Source of the DNA: Nocardioides mesophilus
GTDB lineage: Bacteria > Actinomycetota > Actinomycetes > Propionibacteriales > Nocardioidaceae
Assembly (NCBI RefSeq): GCF_014395785.1
Contig: NZ_CP060713.1
Location: 1,454,501 to 1,518,500 of the forward strand
Reading direction: 5' to 3'
DNA: 64,000 nt
A program made the translations under genes and the position numbers. The notes under the pieces are model-generated. The model worked only from the letters and a program-made list of their open reading frames with translations. It was not told the DNA's origin and ran no database searches. Every line of letters begins with the position of its first letter. The stretch's first letter is position 1. Shown here piece after piece: positions 58,508 through 64,000 of this stretch.

Positions 58508-60519
58508 CCTCCCCCGTCCCGCCCCAGCCCTACCGCCGCGGCCGGGTCCGCCTGGCCGTCATCCGGGTGCTGGTGGTCCTCACGCTGTCGCTGGGCGCCA
58601 ACTACATCGGGTGGCGCTGGCTGGAGTCGGTGAACTGGGCAGCCTGGCCGATCGCGGTGCCGCTGATCATCGCCGAGACCTACAGCTTCGTCGACGCCTG
58701 CCTGTTCGGCCTGACGGTGTGGCGGCTGCGCGACCGCGGTCCCGCCCCCGACCCGGATCCCGACGCCACCGTCGACGTCTTCATCACCACCTACAACGAG
58801 CCCGTCGAGCTGGTGATGGAGACCGCGCTGGCCGCCCGGGCGATCCGGTGGCCGCACGAGACCTGGGTGCTCGACGACGGCGCCCGGCCGGAGATGCGGG
58901 AGGCCGCCGAGGCCGCCGGCATCGGCTACCTCACCCGCTCCGAGGAGTGGGCGGACAAGCCGCGGCACGCCAAGGCCGGCAACCTCAACAACGCGCTGTT
59001 CATGACCAGCGCGGAGTTCCTGCTGATCCTCGACGCCGACCAGATCCCGAGCCCGGACATCCTGCACCGGACGCTCGGCTGGTTCGGCGACCCGGAGGTC
59101 GCGCTGGTGCAGACGCCGCAGTGGTTCCACAACGTCGACGTGGGCGACCCGCTGGGCAGCCAGGCGCCGCTGTTCTACGGCCCGATCCAGCAGGGCAAGG
59201 ACGGCTGGAACGCCGCGTTCTTCTGCGGCTCCAACGCGATCCTGCGCCGCGAGGCGCTGATGCAGATCGGCATCGTGGGCTACGTCCGCGAGGTCGAGCA
59301 GGCGGTGCGGGACGCGCTGCGCACCGCGGAGAAGGTGCTGGCCTCGGCCCGGCGCGGCGCCGAGGAGCACGGCCCCCGGACGGTGGCGGCGATCGATGCC
59401 CTGCGGGCCGCGGCCGCCGACGCGCTCGCCGAGCTCCGCTCGGGGACGCCGGTCGCCGAGGTCACCTTCCGCTTCCAGGAGCAGGCCGACCGGGCCCGAC
59501 GGGACCTGGTCGCGGCCGACCTGGCCGCGGTGCAGGTCGACCTCGACGCGATCGGCGAGCTGGCCTTCGAGACCGACAGCGAGCTGGGCGGCGTGGTGGT
59601 CGACACCGCGGCGCTGGACCGGCTCGCCGGCCGGGACTGGTCCCCGATGGGAGCGCTGGCCTCGGTCCAGGCGCTGGTCGACGCCGTCGACGTCGTCCGC
59701 TCCGACGAGGCCCAGCCGGTGATGCCGCTGGCGACGATCTCGGTCACCGAGGACATGGCCACCGCGATGCGGCTGCACTCGCACGGCTGGCGCACCGTCT
59801 ACCACCACCAGGTGCTGGCCAAGGGCCTGGCGCCCGAGGACATGGGCTCCATGCTGCACCAGCGGCTGCGCTGGGCCCAGGGCACCCTGCAGGTGCTGCT
59901 GCGGGAGAACCCGCTGACCCAGAAGGGGCTCGGCGCCGGCCAGAAGCTGATGTACTTCGCGACGATGTGGAGCTATCTCTCCGGCTTCGCCGCGGTCATC
60001 TACATCGCCGCCCCGATCACCTACTTCGGGTTGGGGATCCTGCCGGTCACCACGCTCGGCTCGGAGTTCATGGGCCGGCTGATCCCGTTCCTGGTGGCCA
60101 ACCAGCTGCTGTTCGGCTTCATCGGCTGGCGGGTGAAGACCTGGCGCGGACAGCAGTACAGCCTCGCGCTGTTCCCGCTGTGGATCCGGGCCTGCACCAC
60201 CGCGGTGGCCAACGTCTGGTTCGGCCGCAGCCTCGGCTTCGTGGTCACCCCGAAGACCAAGCAGGACGGCGGCGCGGTGCCGTGGCGGCTGGTGCGCCCG
60301 CAGCTGATCGCGATCGGGCTGCTGCTGGTCTCGGCCGGGCTCGGCGTGCTGCGCTGGAGCCAGGGTGAGCTGAACCTGCTGCCGACGGTGGTGAACCTGG
60401 TCTGGATCGCCTACGACGTCCTCGTGCTCGGCGTGGTCGTGCAGGCGGTCCGCTACCGCGGCTACGGTGGCCCCGAGCAGCCGATCCCCTCGACCCCCGG
60501 GGCGCGTCGCCGCTGGTGA
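58504..60519 (+). CDS. Cellulose-synthase-like GT2 glycosyltransferase with helical insertion
   Basis: Processive membrane beta-glycosyltransferase, 671 residues. Two N-terminal helices, then the GT2 domain: VFITTYNEP, DDG (124-126), DAD (177-179, LILDADQIPSP), TED (415-417, ISVTEDMATAMRLH) and QRLRW (453-457), followed by about five helices. Between LRREALMQIG and TED there is an unusual 150-residue Ala/Arg/Glu-rich helical insertion (about 258-410) where cellulose synthases have only a few residues. No PilZ domain follows the last helices, so direct c-di-GMP activation as in BcsA is not expected. It is translationally coupled to the GH26-OpgC gene; together they should make, trim and acylate a polysaccharide. 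Product unknown. Confidence 0.88.
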   Translation: MTSPVPPQPYRRGRVRLAVIRVLVVLTLSLGANYIGWRWLESVNWAAWPIAVPLIIAETYSFVDACLFGLTVWRLRDRGPAPDPDPDATVDVFITTYNEPVELVMETALAARAIRWPHETWVLDDGARPEMREAAEAAGIGYLTRSEEWADKPRHAKAGNLNNALFMTSAEFLLILDADQIPSPDILHRTLGWFGDPEVALVQTPQWFHNVDVGDPLGSQAPLFYGPIQQGKDGWNAAFFCGSNAILRREALMQIGIVGYVREVEQAVRDALRTAEKVLASARRGAEEHGPRTVAAIDALRAAAADALAELRSGTPVAEVTFRFQEQADRARRDLVAADLAAVQVDLDAIGELAFETDSELGGVVVDTAALDRLAGRDWSPMGALASVQALVDAVDVVRSDEAQPVMPLATISVTEDMATAMRLHSHGWRTVYHHQVLAKGLAPEDMGSMLHQRLRWAQGTLQVLLRENPLTQKGLGAGQKLMYFATMWSYLSGFAAVIYIAAPITYFGLGILPVTTLGSEFMGRLIPFLVANQLLFGFIGWRVKTWRGQQYSLALFPLWIRACTTAVANVWFGRSLGFVVTPKTKQDGGAVPWRLVRPQLIAIGLLLVSAGLGVLRWSQGELNLLPTVVNLVWIAYDVLVLGVVVQAVRYRGYGGPEQPIPSTPGARRRW

Positions 60520-60609
60520 CCGGCCGCCCGACCCATCCGGAGCACCGGTCGGCGGCGAACCGCTGCTGTCGCACGCGGGTCCGCCGGACCCCGGGCAGGG
60601 AGGTGTCGG

Positions 60610-61401
60610 GTGAGCAGGTCGGGATCAGCCCGCGAGCGGGTCGCCGCACAGCCGTGGACCCCGCCGGAGCCGGTCGGTCCGGTCGCGCCGGCGCTGGCCC
60701 GACCGGTGCTGATGAGCCAGCAGTGGCGTGACCTGACCTTCCTGCACTGGGCGGTGGACCCGGCCCGGGTGCGGCACCTGATGCCGCCCGGCTGCGCCCC
60801 CGACACCTTCGAGGGTCGCAGCTACGTCGGGCTGGTCCCGTTCCGGATGGTCGGCGCCGGCTTCGGCAGGGGCCGGCCGGTGCCCTGGCTGGGCACGTTC
60901 CTGGAGACCAACGTCCGGCTCTACTCCGTCGACAGCAGCGGCCGCCGCGGCGTGGTCTTCCTCAGCCTCGACACCGACCGGCTGCTGGTGGTGGCCGGTG
61001 CCCGCGCCGGCCTCGCGCTGCCCTACCGGTGGGCCAGGATGCGTCACCAGCACGTCACCGGGCCGGACGGCGAGCGGCACACGTACGACGCGCGGCTGCG
61101 CCGGCCGGGTGCCCGGGTCGACAGCCACGTCGAGGTCCGGGTCGGGGACCGCCGTACGCCGACGCCGCTGGACCACTTCCTCAGCGCCCGGTGGAGGCTG
61201 CACACCCGGCTGGCGGGGCGCACCCTGCTGGTGCCGAACGCGCACGAGCCCTGGCCGTTGCACGACGCGAGCGTGCTCGCGCTCGACGACGGACTGGTGC
61301 GCTCGGTGGGGCTGGGGAACCTCGCCTCGCACGCGCCGGACCACGTCGCCTTCAGCCCGGCCGTGCACAGCGAGTTCGGCCTGCCGCGACGGGCGTGCTG
61401 A
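60610..61401 (+). CDS. DUF2071 (YqjF-like) protein
   Basis: 263 residues. DUF2071 landmarks are clear: MSQQWRDLTFLHWAVDPARV, MPPGCAPDTFEGRSYVGLVP, FRMVGAGFGRGRPVPWLGTF and LETNVRLYSVDSSGRRGVVF. The fold is related to acetoacetate decarboxylase; function unknown, with a few family members linked to stress. An N-terminal 30-residue Pro/Ala extension follows the GTG at 60610. It sits alone between the polysaccharide operon and the regulator cluster. Confidence 0.88.
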   Translation: MSRSGSARERVAAQPWTPPEPVGPVAPALARPVLMSQQWRDLTFLHWAVDPARVRHLMPPGCAPDTFEGRSYVGLVPFRMVGAGFGRGRPVPWLGTFLETNVRLYSVDSSGRRGVVFLSLDTDRLLVVAGARAGLALPYRWARMRHQHVTGPDGERHTYDARLRRPGARVDSHVEVRVGDRRTPTPLDHFLSARWRLHTRLAGRTLLVPNAHEPWPLHDASVLALDDGLVRSVGLGNLASHAPDHVAFSPAVHSEFGLPRRAC

Positions 61402-61445
61402 GCGCCGGCGCCACCCCAGCCAGGCGCGCAGGAACTTCCGGACCG

Positions 61446-61901
61446 TCAGCCGACCGGGAGCGCTCTGACCGCCGACGGGCGCGCGCCGGCGGAGGCCGGG
61501 TCGCGCGCTCCCGTGTCGAACCGAGCCCAGATCGCCTTCCCGGCCGTCCCCTCGGGCACGACCCCCCAGTCCGCGGTGTAGGCGGACACCAAGGGCAGTC
61601 CCCGGCCACCCGCGGCGAGGAGGTCAGAGGTCCGGCTCTCCGGCTCCTCGGTGGAGCCGTCGCGCACCCAGAGGGTGACCACGTCGTCGCGCTGCTCGAG
61701 GGTGACCGAGAACGCCGTGCGCGCATGCTGCACCGCGTTGCTCGCCAGCTCGCTCACCACGAGGCGGACGTCGTACACGAGCGGCCACAGCAGGTGCTCC
61801 TGCAGGTGACCGACTGCGAAGGCTCGAGCGAGCCCGACGTCGGCCGGGGTCCCCGGCCAGGAATTACGGTAGGACCAATCAGTGCTCATGACCCAGCTCA
61901 T
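61446..61901 (-). CDS. RsbW-like anti-sigma/serine kinase ATPase
   Basis: 151 residues, a single HATPase_c_2 domain: N box VYDVRLVVSELASNAVQHAR, G1-like LWVRDGSTEEPE, G2-like AAGGRGLPLVSAYTADWGVV. Typical of actinobacterial RsbW/PrsW-like kinases that act on anti-sigma antagonists. Starts at 61901 (MSWVMST) or 61889. It diverges from the GAF-ANTAR pair, so it belongs to the same signalling neighbourhood. Confidence 0.85.
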   Translation of the reverse strand: MSWVMSTDWSYRNSWPGTPADVGLARAFAVGHLQEHLLWPLVYDVRLVVSELASNAVQHARTAFSVTLEQRDDVVTLWVRDGSTEEPESRTSDLLAAGGRGLPLVSAYTADWGVVPEGTAGKAIWARFDTGARDPASAGARPSAVRALPVG

Positions 61902-62077
61902 CTCGTCACTCGGTGACGCACCACGCGGGGGTCTGGGCGGTGATTTGTCTGCAGGCCCAGCATAGACCGGAGATCCTCGCCGGGAAAACCCTGTCCAGCC
62001 CCGCGCCGGAGTAGAGTGGGAACCCAGTCAAGGCCCGACCTCCTGCCGTCGTCGGCACCCTCCTAAGTAGGTGGATC

Positions 62078-62758
62078 GTGGATCTCACGGGCAGTCCCTC
62101 GGACGGCGCCGGTCGCGCGGTCGACACGCGGATCGGGCAGCTGTGCGCCACCTGCGTGAGGGACACCTCGGTCGACGGCGGCGGCGTGTCGGTCCTCTCC
62201 TCGGACGGGGTCCCGGTCCTGCTGCACGCCACCGACCCGGTCTCCCGGGCGATCGAGGACCTGCAGTTCACGCTGGGCGAGGGGCCGTGCGTGGAGGCAT
62301 CGCTCGCCGGCACGCCGATCCTCGTCTCCGACCTCAACGACCCGGCCGAAGGCGTTTCCGGCCGCTGGCCGGTCTTCATGTCGGAGGCGCGGAAGGTCGG
62401 GGTGCGCGCCGTGTTCGCCTTCCCGATCAGGACCGGCGCGATCGCACTGGGCACCGTCGACCTCTACCGCAACAAGCCCGGCCCGTTGACCAACGACCAG
62501 CTCGCCAGTGGCCTGCGGACGGTCGACGCGATCGGCGCCCGGCTGCTGGGCGCCGAGTCGCTCGATCCCGTCGCCGAGACGACGTACCCCATGACGGTGC
62601 ACCAGGCGGCCGGAATGGTGATGACCCAGACGGGTAGTTCGATCGAGGAGGCGCTGGTCCGGATGCGGGCCCACGCCTACGCAGAGGGGGTGTCGGTGGC
62701 CGACCTGGCGACGGACGTGGTCCAGGGCCGACGCCGCTTCTTCAAGGAGGATCTGTGA
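62078..62758 (+). CDS. GAF-ANTAR regulator (first of pair)
   Basis: 226 residues. GAF domain at about 15-160 ([40 protein letters not shown]) and ANTAR at about 165-222 ([40 protein letters not shown]). The GEGPC motif in the GAF domain is common to this actinobacterial class. It should bind nascent RNA hairpins to control termination in response to a GAF ligand. GTG start; the stop overlaps the next gene (GTGA). Confidence 0.9.
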   Translation: MDLTGSPSDGAGRAVDTRIGQLCATCVRDTSVDGGGVSVLSSDGVPVLLHATDPVSRAIEDLQFTLGEGPCVEASLAGTPILVSDLNDPAEGVSGRWPVFMSEARKVGVRAVFAFPIRTGAIALGTVDLYRNKPGPLTNDQLASGLRTVDAIGARLLGAESLDPVAETTYPMTVHQAAGMVMTQTGSSIEEALVRMRAHAYAEGVSVADLATDVVQGRRRFFKEDL

Positions 62759-63564
62759 GCAACAGCTACGGGAACGGGGACGAGGGCCGGGTGAGCCGAG
62801 ACACGATGCTGGCCCAGCGGTTCGTGACCCTGGCCGACACCCTGGTGGACGACTTCGACCTGCTCGAGCTGCTCGACCGGCTCGTCGAGAGCGTCGTGGA
62901 GCTCCTCGACGTGAGCGCCGCCGGTCTGCTGCTGATCGACCAACGCGGTCACCTCAGCCCGGTGGCCTCCTCCAGCGAGGCGACCCGGCTGCTCGAGCTC
63001 TTCCAGCTGCAGAACCAGGAGGGTCCGTGCCTGGACTGCGTGCACACCGGCTCGGTGGTCACCGTCCCCGCACTCGAGGAGATGCACGACCGCTGGCCCC
63101 TGTTCGCCCCCGCCGCCGAGGAGTACGGCTTCGCGTCGGTGCACGCGCTGCCGATGCGACTGCGCAGCGAGACCATCGGCAGCCTCAACCTCTTCAACGC
63201 CGGCCGGCCCCCGCTCGGGCCCGAGGAGCAGCGCATCGCCCAGGCCCTGGCCGACGTGGCGACGATCGGCATCCTCCAGCAGCGCTCGCTGCACCGCGCC
63301 TCCATGCTCGCCGAGCAGCTGCAGACCGCGCTGAACTCCCGGATCCTCATCGAGCAGGCCAAGGGGGTGCTCGCGGAGTACGGCGGCGTGGACATGGACG
63401 CGGCCTTCCACGCGTTGCGTCAGTACGCTCGCAACTCGGGCGTCAAGCTGAGCACCGCTGCCGAGTTCCTGGTGCGCCGCGAGCTCTCACCCGACGAGTT
63501 CGTCAGCCTCCGGCCTGACCGGGGGACGGCTCGGGCGCCGGTCACAGCCAGCTGTAGAGCCTGA
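62755..63564 (+). CDS. GAF-ANTAR regulator (second of pair)
   Basis: 269 residues, paralogous to the preceding gene. GAF at about 25-170 ([60 protein letters not shown]) and ANTAR at about 185-245 ([40 protein letters not shown]). It is translationally coupled to the first copy, and its 3' end overlaps the convergent ATPase gene by 23 bp. Two ANTAR proteins in tandem may form a heterodimer or divide inputs. Confidence 0.9.
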   Translation: MSNSYGNGDEGRVSRDTMLAQRFVTLADTLVDDFDLLELLDRLVESVVELLDVSAAGLLLIDQRGHLSPVASSSEATRLLELFQLQNQEGPCLDCVHTGSVVTVPALEEMHDRWPLFAPAAEEYGFASVHALPMRLRSETIGSLNLFNAGRPPLGPEEQRIAQALADVATIGILQQRSLHRASMLAEQLQTALNSRILIEQAKGVLAEYGGVDMDAAFHALRQYARNSGVKLSTAAEFLVRRELSPDEFVSLRPDRGTARAPVTASCRA

Positions 63565-63988
63565 CCTGGGTCCCGAACTCCCCTGACCGCACCTGCACCA
63601 GGTCGCAGAGCTGGTTGGCCATCCAGATCCCGCGGCCGGCCTCCTCCGCGAGGTCGACCAGGCCGCGGCCCACCAGCGGGTCGTCGATCCGGCCGGTGTC
63701 CTGGACCTCGACGACCAGAGCCCCGGGCTCGTCCCAGATCCGCAGGACGCCGGCGCCGCCGCCGTGCCGGACACTGTTCGCGACCAGCTCGTGGGCGGCC
63801 AGCACGAGGTCGTCGGCGGTGTCGCCGCCGAGTCGCCCGGCCTCGCACACCCGGCGCACCACCTTGCGCATCACGGCCAGGTCGCCGGGTCCGAACGCCA
63901 CCACGGTGGCGTCCTCGGGGTGCGGGGTCAGCGGGCTGCTGAAGATCTGCACGGCGTGGTGGTCCCCGGCGTACGTCGTGGCGCGCAC
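63542..63988 (-). CDS. RsbW-like ATPase (possibly continuing beyond the window)
   Basis: 148 residues of a HATPase_c_2 domain: N box [41 protein letters not shown]2-like [20 protein letters not shown]. The GTG at 63988 is close to the window end and some relatives carry an N-terminal MEDS domain, so the true start may lie outside. It overlaps the GAF-ANTAR gene end by 23 bp in convergent orientation. Confidence 0.8.
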   Translation of the reverse strand: MRATTYAGDHHAVQIFSSPLTPHPEDATVVAFGPGDLAVMRKVVRRVCEAGRLGGDTADDLVLAAHELVANSVRHGGGAGVLRIWDEPGALVVEVQDTGRIDDPLVGRGLVDLAEEAGRGIWMANQLCDLVQVRSGEFGTQVRLYSWL

Positions 63989-64000
63989 GGTCTCCGGGTG

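Overview
The window is high-GC DNA (strong G/C third-position bias, many GTG starts, ATGA/GTGA overlaps) with an actinobacterial gene set: mycothione reductase, a mycothiol-dependent (MDMPI-like) enzyme, ANTAR and RsbW-like regulators, DUF5709 and DUF1206 proteins. It reads like a chromosome segment of a Nocardioides-like member of the Nocardioidaceae; the genus is an inference.

Layout. 0-5 kb: the 5' end of an IS481-type transposase cut by the window edge, a frameshifted arylsulfatase, a small unknown gene, and an ECF sigma factor overlapping a membrane-anchored partner. 5-15 kb: housekeeping and accessory metabolism (aquaporin, APC amino-acid permease, GAF protein, MDMPI-like enzyme, pirin, CDF metal transporter, carboxylate-amine/glutamate-cysteine ligase, dienelactone hydrolase, aldo/keto reductase, spermidine-synthase-like protein). 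15-17 kb: two clusters of a 31-bp palindromic repeat on either side of a DUF559 (Vsr-fold) endonuclease-like gene. 17-24.5 kb: a pair of CNNM/CorC-type membrane proteins, then DUF2231, response regulator, histidine kinase, DUF1232 and a GT39-like membrane glycosyltransferase. 24.5-29 kb: a c-di-GMP pair, a globin-GAF-EAL-CZB protein and a PAS-GGDEF cyclase. 29-37.3 kb: DUF5709, NDH-2, mycothione reductase, PhoD phosphatase, DUF1206, an RsbW-like ATPase, two fluoride channel subunits and a minimal zincin.

37.4-47 kb: tRNA-Glu and tRNA-Asp, then about 9.2 kb (a 1071-residue membrane hydrolase, a membrane/propeller protein, a third palindrome cluster, and a MacB-type ABC cassette) before tRNA-Phe. 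These three tRNAs are commonly adjacent in actinobacteria, so the block looks inserted. 47-55.7 kb: PAS-PAS-ANTAR regulator, two small unknown genes, FGGY kinase with a sphingosine-phosphate-lyase-like PLP enzyme, ClC channel diverging from a MarR regulator, a second DUF5709 gene and a frameshifted SDR. 55.9-60.5 kb: a two-gene polysaccharide operon in which a secreted GH26-like domain is fused to an OpgC-type acyltransferase and overlaps a cellulose-synthase-like GT2. 60.6-64 kb: DUF2071 and a stress/phase-switch cluster of two GAF-ANTAR proteins and two RsbW-like ATPases.

Most noteworthy: the three clusters of the same palindromic repeat (18 copies) with an endonuclease-like gene between two of them; the GH26-OpgC/GT2 operon, whose synthase carries a 150-residue helical insertion; and the globin/zinc-sensing EAL protein coupled to a GGDEF enzyme.
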